64,000 bases of DNA from Piscicola geometra (GCA_943735955.1 OX030956.1:8466105-8530104); one strand, 5' to 3'. Positions 1-24,241 are shown, counted from the first letter of the stretch. Numbers and translations are program-made. Notes: generated by a model from the sequence alone, not told the origin.

Positions 1-655
1 ATGGATAGAAGGATGGATGGATGGGTGGATAAGAGAGTAAGTAGATGGATAGAAGGATGGATGGATGGGTGGATAAGAGAGTAAGTAGATGGATAGAAGG
101 ATGGATGGATGGATTAGAGAGTAAGTAGATGGATAGAAGGATGGATGGATGGGTGGATAAGAGAGTAAGTAGATGGATAGAAGGATGGATGGATGGGTGG
201 ATAAGAGAGTAAGTAGATGGATAGAAGGATGGATGGATGGGTGGATAAGAGAGTAAGTAGATGGATAGAAGGATGGATGGATGGATAAGAGAGTAAGTAG
301 ATGGATAGAAGGATGGATGGATGGGTGGATAAGAGAGTAAGTAGATGGATAGAAGGATGGATGGGTGGATAAGAGAGTAAGTAGATGGATAGAAGGATGG
401 ATGGGTGGATAAGAGAGTAAGTAGATGGATAGAAGGATGGATGGATGGGTGGATAAGAGAGTAAGTAGATGGATAGAAGGATGGATGGATGGGTGGATAA
501 GAGAGTAAGTAGATGGATAGAAGGATGGATGGATGGGTGGATAAGAGAGTAAGTAGATGGATAGAAGGATGGATGGATGGATTAGAGAGTAGTAGATGGA
601 TAGAAGGATGGATGGATGGATTAGAGAGTAGTAGATGGATAGAAGGATGGGTGCG
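1..655. repeat. 44-bp minisatellite
   Basis: Tandem array whose basic unit is 44 bp (GGAT-rich block plus a GATAAGAGAGTAAGTAG block). Some copies are shorter by one or two 4-bp GGAT steps. The array starts at the window edge, so its full length is unknown. It lies upstream of the first visible receptor-kinase exon and is probably intronic. Confidence 0.93.
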
Positions 656-697
656 TGATGGGTGCATGGTTGGATAGATGCATGGAGGGGTGGATAG

Positions 698-725
698 ATG
701 GATAGATAGAAAGATAGATAGATAC

Positions 726-824
<99 letters not shown>
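698..824. repeat. (GATA)n microsatellite
   Basis: Nearly pure GATA repeat of about 125 bp following the 44-bp minisatellite, probably in the same receptor-kinase intron. Confidence 0.95.
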
Positions 825-863
825 CCTGGTAGTCAAGGTGATGCGTGCATACATGCATAAATA

Positions 864-958
864 TATACATACATACATACATACATACATACATACATAC
901 ATACATACATACATACATACATACATACATACATACATAATTACATACATACATACAT
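864..958. repeat. (CATA)n microsatellite
   Basis: Nearly pure CATA repeat ending directly at the acceptor (..CATACAG) of the exon that starts at 963. The repeat therefore supplies the sequence just upstream of the splice site. Confidence 0.95.
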
Positions 959-962
959 ACAG

Positions 963-3250
<2,288 letters not shown>

Positions 3251-3254
3251 GGAT

Positions 3255-3565
3255 AATAATCTCAATAATAATTATAATAACCTTAATAATAAAGTTAATA
3301 ATAACCTTAATAATAAAGTTAATAATAACCTTAATAATAAAGTTAATAATAACCTTAATAATAAAGTTAATAATAACCTTAATAATAAAGTTAATAATAA
3401 CCTTAATAATAAAGTTAATAATAACCTTAATAATAAAGTTAATAATAACCTTAATAATAAAGTTAATAATAACCTTAATAATAAAGTTAATAATATCCTT
3501 AATAATAAAGTTAATAATAACCTTAATAATAAAGTTAATAATATCCTTAATAATAATGTTTATAA
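3255..3565. repeat. 24-bp AT-rich minisatellite
   Basis: About 12 copies of a 24-bp unit (AATAATAACCTT + AATAATAAAGTT) starting just after the receptor stop codon, hence probably in its 3' UTR or flank. Open on both strands without being a gene. Confidence 0.93.
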
Positions 3566-3599
3566 TAATGGTAATAACAATAGTCGACCCAGATTGTCC

Positions 3600-4640
3600 C
3601 ACAATTAAAGAGAAGTTCACTCAACCATCCCTACTAAGACTTCATGCCACATAATGAAGAAGATAAATAATAATAATGATAATGAGGGTAGTTATGATAA
3701 TCATACCAAATAATGAGAGTGATCATATAAGAAACCACACCATTGAAATCAATGCAAAGGTGAACTGCTTCGACCAACGGATTGCAATGGTGATGATAGT
3801 AGTATTGAGAAAGTCAAGGAATCGATGGGAAGAAGAAGGAGAGAGCCTTATTTTTGTTGTTCTGATTATAATTAATGTTGTTACTCCTATAATTAAAATT
3901 GCTAATGCTTTTCTTTTATTACCGTTTCATATTACAGTATCATTATATTATCTTATTGGTGATGATGATTATGATGATGGTAGTAAGAGTGATGAAAACG
4001 ATGATGGTAGAAATGGCTTTGATCTGATTTAGTTTCATCATCATCTTCATCATTATCTCGTGGCTTTTATAAGATGAATATTTATATTAAAAAAATGAAT
4101 TATTTAGTTGATGAATGCATCATCCTCATTATCATCGCTATCAACATCATTATCGCGACATTATCATTAGTATTCATATCTCTATCTTTATATCTACTAG
4201 TATCATTATTTGTTTTAAATCATTATTTCAAATAATAAAGATGTTAAGAAAATGGATGGTTTAATAAAAACTAAAAATTAGAGCTTTATAAATCATCAAA
4301 TTGAAACACCTTATTCAAGTTTACATTGAATTTTGGGTTGTAGACAAAAAGCAGAAAGGAAACGCAGAATTACTTTGCAGAATGTCAGTTTTTTTACAGA
4401 AAAAACGTTAATTTATAATTATATTTTTTTAGATATCTTTAAAAGTGATTTTTCGGATTATGATTTAAATTATCAAAATCATTAAAAGTCCACATATATA
4501 ATATAATAAACTATAAATTGAAGCCAGAAGAAAGAATTTATTGTTCTTTTCAAGCTTTATTAATCTCGATAAATCAAGCCCCAGAAGTTTCAAACGTCTC
4601 ATATATGTGAAGGTTACCGTCTTAAAGATATTTTCAATTG
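3600..4640. other. AT-rich flank, no gene seen
   Basis: No convincing exon on either strand. Contains loose GATGAT/ATCATC runs and several AATAAA-like hexamers that could serve the receptor gene's 3' end. The longest ORF (3676-4032) shows no family features and is of mixed low complexity. Confidence 0.6.
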
Positions 4641-4644
4641 GTTC

Positions 4645-5242
4645 TAGGATAGAAAGTCTTCAAAATAAAAAGTCTTCAGGATAAAATGTCTTCAGAAAAA
4701 AAATTTGCGAAAAATTAATTTTAAAAAAACGTGATTCTTAAAACTTAAAGAATAAAATTTAATACTTTCATCTCATTTTTTCTATATTTTTTTCGTTTAA
4801 TCTCGAAATAGCATTTGAATAAATTTGACTTGTTTCGTCACTTTAATTGTTTGCTGGTTCTCGATCGTAGTTATAAAAAGTCTTCAATGAAATAATCGTT
4901 AAGGAAGAATACGTGTTCCTTAAAAATAAAAGTTGAAAATTTAATACTTTAATCTAATGTTTGCTTTATAAAAATTAATATAATTATATAAAAAGCACTT
5001 CTTCCCGATTATTCTTTTCCTCCTGAAGCTTTAACCACATTTCTCATAAAACTCCGAAAGTTTCATGTCTTCTATTTGATATTTCCAACATGAGCTAAAA
5101 AAATATTTTAAATAATTAGTTAGTCTTTTTTTATTATTTAATAATTAAATTTGTTTCTAAAAATTATTTTACATTAGTTAAAATTATATGAAAAGTTTTT
5201 TTCAATAAAAATCTCTTCTTGAAGACTTTTTGTCCCTTTACC
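4645..5242. repeat. Degenerate inverted AAAGTCTTC arms, foldback-like
   Basis: The left side (4645-4700, again near 4870) carries several spaced AAAAAGTCTTC units. The right side (5215-5237) carries the reverse complement (GAAGACTTTTTGTCC). The motif resembles the 16-bp subrepeats at the ends of the 54.3-59.8 kb element, so this may be a small decayed relative. Confidence 0.45.
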
Positions 5243-5994
5243 AAGTGACTTTGTTAAAGTTAGAGAAGAGGGTAAAGTATTCCATAAAAAAGAATCGCAG
5301 TACGAAATAGAGCGTTGAGCAAAAGAGTGTTTAACTGGAAAACGAAAAGAACGATTAAAGGTAGATTTAGGGGGTTTTTTAATTAGATTTTAAATAAAAA
5401 TTGGAGCAGTACAGTTATGAATTGTAAACATATTTAGGCTTATTGTAAAAGTCCTCCCTTGGGATGGAATCAAAGAACCGGTATCGACCAATACAGTATT
5501 GTTTGCTGTATGGCTAATTCTCTTTATATCAACCATTATTATTTGTATAGCCAAACATTAAAAAAAAGTTCGATACTCAATATAAAAACTTTTCTATTGC
5601 CACTATAAGTAGGGGGGCATAAGAAGACGAAAAATTTGACATTCGTTACGTCCACTTGGATTATGGTTCACTAGATTATTTCATGAATATTTAATATTGG
5701 AAGTTGGTACTTTTGATTAAACCCGCTCAACTCACACCCAAATAACTAAATCGAAGATTTAGGCTTTAGCCTCAGCGTTTTTAAGCTAAAATTCTGTATT
5801 CATTCTGGTCTTTGAACATAGCTTACTGTGAACGAAGGCCAGTTTCATTTAACTCACGATACTGCTTGCAAATACCATGGTTCACTTCACCAGTTAGCAA
5901 CATTGTTTTCAGCTGCAAGTATGAACGCAAACCAGGAGAATCTCGATAGAACCTTTCTTGAATTTGAGGAAAGAGCGCTATAGAAAGTGATTTG

Positions 5995-8000
<2,006 letters not shown>

Positions 8001-8760
8001 CTTCAGAACCCCCCTATGAACTTCGCCCATGCAAAATAAGTAACAAAATGTTAATCTGCAAAAAAAGAGCCGATGCTTTCTGAAAAGCATGCTGAATGTC
8101 TGCTTGCGAACATTTAAAAATTAGACATTTATTTTTTCTAAATTTAATTCAATAATTTAAATCCATAAATATAAAAAGAAGAGTAGGTGGAGGAGTATTA
8201 GCGTAAGCAAAGGATATTTTTGCTTCAGGCAGCTATCACTATAACTACGCCCACCCAAAATATATTACTGAATAAAAATTCTGTTTCATGCTATGGTTGA
8301 CGATTATGCTTTTGTTAAGAAATTATTGCATTTGAAAATTTGAGGGGGGTTCATGTTAAGATGGACCGCAGATCCCAATAGCATCGCGGCCCATACATAC
8401 TCACAATGTATTACCGTTATAGCATTTTGTTATGCCATGGTTGAAGATTAGGCTCGTATCAAAATAATAGTAAAAAATGTGTATTTTTAAAAGAGTGAGG
8501 GGTCTTTATAAAAGTGGACCCCAGGACCCCCTAAGGATTCCCGCCTATGCCATAGAGATAAAAAGAAAATAGGTAAAGAAGTATTTAAGTAAGCAAAGAA
8601 TATTTTTGTTTTAGACAGCTATCATTTTAACTACATATACTCATAATGTATTACTGTATAAACATTCACTTTTATGCCATGGTTGACGATTATGCTCTTA
8701 TCAAAATAAGAATTTTTAAAATAAAAATTGGTAAAAAGTTTTCATCCCAGGACATTCCTA

Positions 8761-10105
8761 GATTTCAACAAACAATTAAAATCATTTCGCGCCAAAAGTG
8801 GACCTGCTTCCTTTTGCCACGACACGGCAGTATATAACTCGATTTTCGGAAATTCTTACTCAACAGGTTTTGGAACTCACTTCTTCAATTGCTTATGTCT
8901 AAAGTATGTGAAAAAATGACTTCATTAAGAAAAGACTTTGCTTCCACAAAAAAACTTTTTTTTGTGTGAAAATAAAACGATTAAAATTTTTTACGAGTGT
9001 TTAGGAGAATTGTAGAGACATCTGGAACCTTCTAGCAGTTTCGAATTATTTTAATTTATTATATTATATTTAAAGGATGAAGCTCGGTATTGAAAGCATA
9101 TTGAGAATTTTCTCGAAAACACGCGATTTTCCAAATTTCATTGTTCCAGCGACAAAAGAAAAGTTTTTCTCAAAGAACAGCGATTTTTTTTGTTCTAAAC
9201 CTAAAGGTTGAATTTTTCAATTCTCTCTGAAGAAACGATCCAGTCATGAAGCGTTGGATGTGCCATGTCAAAGCAAGAAAAACTACAGTTCAAAATCTTT
9301 TATACCAACGTTTGTAACTCAGTTCATTGGTGCTATGGTGGCATTCAAACGAATGGGGTGGTGTGGTCACGAGGAAGGTGCACTCGTAGAGGAATTTCTT
9401 CAGAAGCACTTAGTAATGCAAAGCAGGATGATGACTACCGTCTGCTTTTGCATCAAGCCTCCAATTAAGGATTTTTTATGCACAATAAGAGTGCAGTAAC
9501 GAATTTTAATTCAAAGAAATAATTAATTGAAAACATTTAGAATTGGGAAAAAGTTTACAATAATTTATTTACAAAACGAAAACTATTTTCAACTGCTTCT
9601 TCAAATAAGGAAGTTATAAGTAAACCAATACATATAAATTTACTCATCCATCAACCTCCACCCATCAATTTATTTTATTTTATTATATATAAAAAATATT
9701 GTTAATCATCAGCATAATTATTTTCTTCATTCTCGACATCCCAAGAATCAGCAGGCTTTGATACTGATGTGCTTCCTGTAAATATTTTTTTTTCAACCAT
9801 CATCATAATTAATAAAATTTTGAACATCATCATCATCACCACCACCATCATAAATCATCATCATGACCTTTCTTTTTATGAGGCTGCTTGCAGTTGACTG
9901 CTTCACAGAAATTCTCGGCGCAGTGGCAGAAGGCTTTCTCGCATGGAGAAGTGTCTTGGCGTCCTTCCTGCGTGCATGTCTCTTCCTTCATAGCTGAGCT
10001 TCGTGCTACTGTAGATGCTGTGGTTGTTGTCGGCAATGCTATTGTGGCTGTCGTTGTTGTAATTGTTGTGCTTATTGTTGCTTTAGTGGTTGTTTTTATA
10101 GTTGC
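8761..10105. other. No firm gene; two weak ORF candidates
   Basis: Mostly AT-rich. An ORF at 9254-9499 (+) has no recognised features. On the minus strand 9848-9990 reads a Cys-rich segment (ETCTQEGRQDTSPCEKAFCHC then FCEAVNC, ending KKKGHDDDL) behind a Thr-rich low-complexity leader. It could be the last exon of a small secreted protein or chance. I do not assign either. Confidence 0.35.
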
Positions 10106-13045
10106 TATTCTTTTTTTAAAGACGCCGGTTTCAACAGAATTTTTTCAGTTCGATATTTTCTCTACATCGATCAGCTTTGTCAAAACTTTCTCACAAACCT
10201 TCAGCTTAATTTGAAAGGTTTCATCTATAGAGTTTAAGTTTTTATTTTTCAATTTAATACTGTTATTAAATAGTTGTATAATAATTTTCTACATAAAATA
10301 GTTTTCAATAATTTTCTTTATTAAATAGTTTTTTGATAATTTTCTTTATTAAATAGTTTTTTGATAATTTTCTTTATTAAATAGTTTTTTGATAATTTTC
10401 TTTATTAAATAGTTTTTTGATAATTTTCTTTATTAAATAAGTATTTTTATGAATAAATTATTGAATAAGTGTTTTTTATTAATTAATTATTGAATAAGTG
10501 TTTTTTTATTAATAAATTATTGAATAATTATTTTCAAATTATTTAAAACTAAGTATTTTAACCAAGTAGTTTTTTAAAGTATTTTAATTGAATAATTAAA
10601 ATTTCAAGAGGTTAATTGAATTGTCAAAAAGATTTAATTCATAAGATTATTTTAGTAAGTGTAATTGATAAGATCAGTTTAATTGGTGTAATTGATAAGA
10701 TCAGTTTAATTTGTGTAATTGATCAGATTAGTTTAATAGCTTCATTTTGATAGTTTTTAAAATTGGTGTGATTAAATAGGTTTAATCTTATTGCTTTAGG
10801 TAAATTATGAATAGAATTTTCAAATTTTTGACAAAGTGTTGTAGTGCGAGAAATGGAAAGGAGGTTGGAGGAGGTTTAGGAGGAGAGGCAATGCACCATC
10901 ACCATCAATATCACTTGCTGCACAAACAACACCTGGGCTTCCCCGCAAATCTATCTTCCAAAGAATTGTAAGCCGATTACAGAAAAGATCGAGAATGGTC
11001 GCACAAGAAGCACAAGCAGAGGCGTCAACACCGCAATACGTTCAATAAAATATAAAAGTACTAAACACGTCGCAATCATCGACATCATCAAAATCATTAT
11101 CAGGAGGTTTAGGAAGAGAGGCAATGCACCATCACCATCAATATCTATTGCTGCACCAACAACACCTGGGCTTCCCCGCAAATCTATCTTCCAAAGAAAT
11201 ACAGGCCGACTACAGAAAAGATCGAAGATGGTGGCACAAGAAGCACAAGCAGAGGCGTCAACACCGCAATACGTTCAAAAAAATATAAAAGTACTAAACA
11301 CGTCGCAATCATCGACATCATCAAAATCATTATCAGGAGGTTTAGGAAGAGAGGCAATGCACCATCACCATCAATATCTATTGCTGCACCAACAACACCT
11401 GGGCTTCCCCGCAAATCTATCTTCCAAAGAATTACAGGCCGACTACAGAAAAGATCGAGGATGGTGGCACAAGAAGCACAAGCAGAGGCGTCAACACCGC
11501 AATACGTTCAAAAAAATATAAAAGTACTAAACACGTCGCAATCATCGACATCATCAAAATCATTATCAGGAGGTTTAGGAAGAGAGGCAATGCACCATCA
11601 CCATCAATATCTATTGCTGCACCAACAACACCTGGGCTTCCCCGCAAATCTATCTTCCAAAGAATTGTAAGCCGATTACAGAAAAGATCGAGGATGGTGG
11701 CACAAGAAGCACAAGCAGAGGCGTCAACACCGCAATACGTTCAAAAAAATATAAAAGTACTAAACACGTCGCAATCATCGACATCATCAAAATCATTATC
11801 AGGAGGTTTAGGAAGAGAGGCAATGCACCATCACCATCAATATCTATTGCTGCACCAACAACACCTGGGCTTCCCCGCAAATCTATCTTCCAAAGAATTG
11901 TAAGCCGATTACAGAAAAGATCGAGGATGGTGGCACAAGAAGCACAAGCAGAGGCGTCAACACCGCAATACGTTCAAAAAAATATAAAAGTACTAAACAC
12001 GTCGCAATCATCGACATCATCAAAATCATTATCAGGAGGTTTAGGAAGAGAGGCAATGCACCATCACCATCAATATCTATTGCTGCACCAACAACACCTG
12101 GGCTTCCCCGCAAATCTATCTTCCAAAGAATTGTAAGCCGATTACAGAAAAGATCGAGGATGGTGGCACAAGAAGCACAAGCAGAGGCGTCAACACCGCA
12201 ATACGTTCAAAAAAATATAAAAGTACTAAACACGTCGCAATCATCGACATCATCAATATTATTAGCACTATCAAAATCATCATCAGGAGGTTTAGGAAGA
12301 GAGGCAAGGTGGCAGGAGTCAGCAACAACCTCACAAAAAATATACAAGTTCCAACCATGTCGTAACTATGGACATCATCAATACTATCAGAATCATCAAA
12401 ATCCTCATCAGCTGCTAATAAATTGAAGCTATTAAAGTAATCTGATCAATTACACCAATTAAACTGATCTGATCTATTACACAAATTAAACTGATCTGAT
12501 CAATTACACCTACATAAATAATCTTATGAATTAAACCCTTTTAACAATTCAATTAACCTCTTGAAATTTTAATTATTCAATTAAAATACTTTAAAAAAAC
12601 TTATTCAATAATTTATTAGTAAAAATACTTATTCAGAAATGTATTAATGAAAAATACTCTTTTAAGATACTTAATTAATAACTAAGTAATAAAACTACTT
12701 AATTTTAAAACTAATTCAATTTTCAATTGATAAAAACACTAAAGTAAAAACTATTAATTAAAGAAAATTATTAGAAAACTATTTAAAAAGAAAATTATTA
12801 AAAAACTATTTAAAAAGAAAATTATTGAAAACCTATTTAACGTAGAAAATAATTTGAAAACTATTAAATAAGAGTATTAAATTGAAAAATAATGACTTAA
12901 ACGTCATAGATAAAACCTTTCAAATAAGATTAAGCTGAAGATTTGTGAGAAAGTTTTGACAAAAGCCGAACGATGTAGATTGTAGAAGAAATTCGAACTG
13001 AAAAAATTCCGTTGAAACCGACGTCTTTAAAAAAAAAGATACTAA
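10106..13045. mobile_element. Foldback-like element with ~600-700-bp inverted ends
   Basis: The left end, from TAAAGACGCCGGTTTCAAC near 10115, is mirrored at 13035 by GTTGAAACCGACGTCTTTA. The match continues inwards for roughly 600-700 bp: TTCAGTTCGA, CAAAACTTTCTCACAAA, the AT-rich TATTAAATAG repeats, and the GATCAGTTTAATT repeats at 10660-10740 mirrored at 12437-12520. The inverted arms enclose a 233-bp tandem array. No transposase is seen, so it is non-autonomous. Flanking target duplications were not identified. This is the architecture of foldback elements. Confidence 0.8.
10850..12310. repeat. 233-bp tandem repeat array
   Basis: Six copies (ATGCACCATCACC at 10891, 11124, 11357, 11590, 11823 and 12056: exact 233-bp spacing) plus a truncated seventh. 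Copies differ by only a few bases. 233 is not a multiple of three and stops recur, so the repeated 69-76-codon ORFs on both strands (AQEAQAEAS.. and SPGVVGAAIDIDGDG..) are unlikely to be genes. The units are far more GC-rich than the arms. Confidence 0.95.
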
Positions 13046-14205
13046 ATTATATAAAAACTTTAAAACATTTTTTAAAATGTAAGTTGTAAAAAAATATAAT
13101 AAAATTAATTTTAATAATTTGAGATTATTTAAAGTTTACGGTGTATTTTTACATTACGCATTGGATGAGGCCAGTATGGACCCGGATTTGTGGGTTAATG
13201 AGAACAAAGAATAACTATTTTGTAGCTAAATTTGCAATGATTACTTTTTAGCACTTGAACTTTTATTAAATAAAAAGAACTGTCAGAATGTAATTTTTCA
13301 TTAAAAAAGTTTATTAAATTTTTTTCAAAAAATCACTTATTTCAATGCACTTTTCAATACATTATTTCTATGAAATTTAGTTATTAGATTGAATCAATAA
13401 CTTGGAAAAATTGAATGCTAAGTAAAATTATACTTGTTGTGTCTTCCATTTAGTCATCTTAATGACATCTTAAAAAGTAAGTCCGTTTTGTGATATTTTT
13501 GCATCATCTTCACTCTTATTTTAATTATTAAATTTAATATAATTTAATAATTAGATTAGTTAAACATCAGAAAAGTTCAAGTATTAGTTATAAACTTAAA
13601 TCTCAGAAGGTGAAAAACAAGAAAAAATTCAGCTTTAAGACATCAGTTGCAACTGAAAGGAAGAGTCATGTAGCTGTTAAAGATTAAATATTAAATCAAT
13701 CAAATTGCCAATCTCTTCAAATATTCAAAACAAAAAATGAATGAATGACAAATGTTCCTCAAACATCAGAATGGTTTTGGGATGCTTCTTTTTTTCCTTT
13801 ATGAAAATTGTTACTGCATTTCCTAGTTACCTAGTATTTTAAACTGAATAGTTTAATATTCAATTATTGTCATGATGTCAATTTCTATCCACTGATTTCT
13901 TCTTGATATATATTTAAATAAAAATTATTATTATATTCTGCATAATATTTTAAAAAAAATAAATTAAAGGTTTTTCAATAAACTTTTTTAATAAAGTCAT
14001 CAATATGTCTTAAATGTAAGCATTTTTTTACACTTTAAATTCATTTAAAAAAACAAAAGTAAAAAGGTTTAAAAAAATTTAAAGATAAATAAATATCGAT
14101 CGGTAAAATAATTAAACAATTGATGTGAGCAGTAAAATAAGAAAATAAAGTTGGTCAAAGATCGCGAATATAGTTCTGTTAACATACATCGAGCGGTAAT
14201 CAGCG
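13046..14205. other. AT-rich, no gene seen
   Basis: No exon-like segment found on either strand. The stretch lies between the foldback element and a hAT transposase fragment. Confidence 0.6.
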
Positions 14206-14208
14206 AGT

Positions 14209-14526
14209 TCATAGTATGACTCTGAATGCCGTAGCAAACGAGTCAGTTAATGCAAACAGACGATGAGCAACTGAACATTTAAAGTATGTTTCCGCTGAAT
14301 GCAAGGTATTCAAGAAACCACGTGCTGTAATGGCTGCATCAGAAGGAGTTTTTCGATCAGCTTCTATACGCTCAAGCGTTTCCATAAGGTGCTCAAAGTT
14401 GCAAATTACGCTGTTTATTGCTGACGCTCGTACGTTCCACCTAGAAGGGCACAGTGGTCGAAGGTTAGTCACTGGAGCCGAGACGTGTTGCTCCACGTTC
14501 TCATTGTATACAAACTGACTTTGCAC
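14209..14526 (-). pseudogene. hAT (DUF4371-type) transposase fragment
   Basis: Minus-strand reading LCPSRWNVRASAINSVICNF matches the CPTRW..R..A..SV block of the two larger hAT copies in this window but belongs to a different family. Only about 100 residues remain, and neither the upstream core nor the dimerisation domain is present. Confidence 0.7.
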
Positions 14527-14570
14527 GTCAAGACGTCAGCTGACCGTGTTATATAGCGAATCTACAGCCT

Positions 14571-14741
<171 letters not shown>

Positions 14742-15110
14742 TATTTTTGCTCCATATTTTACCATGCCGGTTAGGCTTCCAATGTTTTTCATAATTTTAC
14801 TAAACTGATAAATCCCACCCTTTTTTCCCCCTTTAGGCTTTAATCCTAAATACCTTACCTCATCACATTTTTTTTTGTCTATACTGTTCACAGCCTGACA
14901 GACAGGATGGGATTTATCAATTTAGTAAAATTATGAAAAACATTGGAAGCCTAACCAGCATGGTAAAATATGGAGAAAAAATATCGGGGAGTCGGTTTAT
15001 CGTGGGCAGGGAGGCATGGAAAAGCTTGATTGTAAGAAAGTTAATGTATGGTGTTGCAGCAGTTGGTTGTTCAGCTAAGGAGAGAAAGAAGATATAGGAT
15101 TTGCAGACTA
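14742..15110. repeat. Inverted duplication of a LINE fragment
   Basis: About 70 bp at 14746-14812 is repeated in inverted orientation at 14907-14975. Both arms read FSKIMKNIGSLT.MVKYG. The right arm continues (VGREAWKSLIVRKLMYGVAA) in the style of a non-LTR reverse transcriptase's C-terminal region, with a stop a little later. The spacer is about 95 bp, so a transcript could form a hairpin. Confidence 0.7.
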
Positions 15111-15297
15111 TTTTCGTATGGTCCTTCCTCTAATTACCCATTCTTGACATCCTTCCATTCCTGTGTTACCAGTGAGAACGCTGGAATGCTTTTATATCAT
15201 CAAACTGAAACTGTTCACCGTCACCTGTGCATAAAATACATTATGAAGATATAGATAGAGAGAAAGAGAGATGGGAAAAGTAAACAAATATATGGTT

Positions 15298-15725
15298 TAG
15301 TTAGAAAATTAGTTTTAAAAAAATTAGTTTTAAAAATATTAGTTTTTAAAAAATTAGTTGAAAAAAAATTATTTTTAGAAAAATTAGTTTAAAAAAATTA
15401 GTTTAAAAAAATTAGTTTAAAAAAAATCAGTTTAAGAAAAATTAGTTTAAAAAAAATTAGTTTAAAAAAAATTAGTTGTAAAAAAATTAGTTTTGAAAAA
15501 AGTAGTTTTAAAAAAATTAGTTGCAAAAAAATTAGTTGTAAAAAAAATAGTTGTAAAAAAATTGGTTGTAAAAAAATTTGTTTAAAAAAAATTAGTTTAA
15601 GAAAAATTAGTTTTAAAAAATTAGTTTTAAAAAATTAGTTTTAAAAAACTAGTTTTAAAAAACTAGTTTTAAAAAAATTAGTTTTAAAAAATTAGTTCCT
15701 AACAAAATTAGTTCCTAACAAAATA
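15298..15725. repeat. A-rich AAAAAATTAGTTT tandem repeat
   Basis: About 28 degenerate copies of a 14-16-bp unit, with variable A-tract length and occasional TTGTAAAA or CCTAACAAAA variants. Confidence 0.9.
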
Positions 15726-15759
15726 GTTTATCAAATTTATAAGTTAGAGCCTCGAATAG

Positions 15760-15972
15760 TGTTGTACTTCAAACAGTTTGCCAAATGATTATCAAAGTTG
15801 ATTTTTGGCTGGACCAAATACATTGTGGCATATTAGCTCTAAAAATTGGGTGGACCGTGGCCCACCTGGCCCACCCTGCTCCGCCTCCCATGGTTTGAAC
15901 GCCAGGACTCCCCAGAAACGCCTTCTATGCTGAGTAGGATCCCCCAAGATTTGCAGAAGATCGCCGCCCCTG
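15760..15972. mobile_element. hAT terminal fragment
   Basis: Ends with AGATCGCCGCCCCTG, the same terminus as the intact hAT at 58352-58366, preceded by comparable GC-rich subterminal sequence (GTGGACCGTGGCCCACC). No matching left end was located, so this is a solo or truncated end. Confidence 0.6.
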
Positions 15973-16337
15973 ACTAATACTACTATTACTACTATTACTT
16001 CTAGTTAAAATTTAGAGGGATGATAATGAAAATATTTCATATCAATTATCATATCATACCAATTATCATAACACTCTCAAACATTATTTCACAATTTATA
16101 GAAGTGATAAAAATTTATTAAACCAAAAAGTTGTAAGAATTCATTTTTTGTTGTTGTTGTGGAAATAGAAATTCTCGTAATTATTTTAAATTCTTTAAAA
16201 ATAGTGATATAAATTTACTTAAAAGTAAACCTATGTTAGTAAAACTTAGACAATAGGTTTTTGAGCTTATGTATAACTTTATTTTGACATTTATTATTTT
16301 AATAAATTAATTGTAAAACTTTTATAAAAGTTTCAAG

Positions 16338-23182
<6,845 letters not shown>

Positions 23183-23922
23183 TTCCTGCCTGCCACCTCC
23201 ATCGTGCCATCGTACTGTTCGGTATGCTCTGTCTCGTGTCGTTTTGTATCTTGACGTCGAAGTGACGTAGACCTGGAAGCTTGAAAACTACTTTAATAGA
23301 GTTCCTTCTACGCCTTGCATCACTCTATGTTTGTTATTGTTGCTTTATGAGATGGTCTTTTGAAGAGCATAGACCGCTATTTTGCAGTATTTCGATTAGA
23401 GTTGTTGATTTAACATCTTTTATACGAGACTGCTTGTGTTAAGAACTTTCTGGACACATTGAGACGACTTTTAAAGCGCCTTCTATGCAGTTTCTCTCAC
23501 TTTTGTGAATTATTTACCAATGTTTTATTCTATGCTAAGAGATTTACTACAGTGAAGCTGTGTTATTAACTTGTGCTACCTCTTTTCTTAATCTTAACTT
23601 GCTTTTTCGATCAGCCTTTTACCACCTTTTGACATCTCACCACCTCCAGCTACACATACTCACCATGAGTTCTCGCGCCCTCCCTCGCTTTGCACAAGTA
23701 TTGTTCAAGCCATCGACATTCGTACACTGTCTGCTTCTTGTTGTTGTATTATAAATAGTTTAAGTTTGAAGCTCGTCTGGGTTTACGCCACGTTCATAAT
23801 ATTCGTCGTCGTATTATATTGTATTGGAGTTTATACACTTCAGTGTTTATACACTAAATGAACACTGTCCTATATTGCAAATAGTTTATAAAATGTCTCC
23901 TTTTATTCTATGTGGTTTATAG
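23183..23922 (+). other. ANKS3 3' flank, no gene recognised
   Basis: No canonical AATAAA was seen close to the stop at 23182. One short ORF starting ATGAGTTCTCGC (23664-23754) might be a first exon for the following candidate, but nothing identifies it. Confidence 0.4.
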
Positions 23923-24241
23923 ATTCACACGGAATCTTCTTGACGAAATCGATGAAACTGAAGATGCACTCATCGACGAAGTAAGCGTAAGAGCAAGAAA
24001 ATATGCCAAGCAAGCCGGTCCAAGTAAGTCGCAGTTAGAGAATAAGGTGTGAGCGTGGAAAGTCAAATGAGTGACAAGACTTGCTTCAACAAATAACACG
24101 AAATCATTTGTAACTCTTACAGAAACAACAAAAGAAACTCCTAAACAACAACAGCCATTTCAAAATTCTACAAGAAACAACAAGCTGCCATTTGAAATTT
24201 ATACAAACAACAACAATGGCAATGAAATTCTATACGTTTGA
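23923..24241 (+). CDS. Possible 3' exons of an unknown small gene
   Basis: Exon 23923-24023 follows ..GGTTTATAG and ends at a GTAAGT donor. It reads FTRNLLDEIDETEDALIDEV then SVRARKYAKQAGP, acidic then basic. A second exon, 24123-24241, follows ..TAACTCTTACAG in a compatible phase and reads TTKETPKQQQPFQNS then poly-Asn-containing sequence to a TGA. If real it is a plus-strand gene convergent with ORAI, ending about 100 bp from ORAI's stop. I recognise no family. Start exon not found. Confidence 0.3.

Noticed and set aside
10951..12358. Repeated 69-80-codon ORFs in the 233-bp units
   Set aside because: Both strands are open in part, the period is not a multiple of three, and they sit in a non-autonomous element. 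Considered a small repeated peptide gene; no start context or family supports it.
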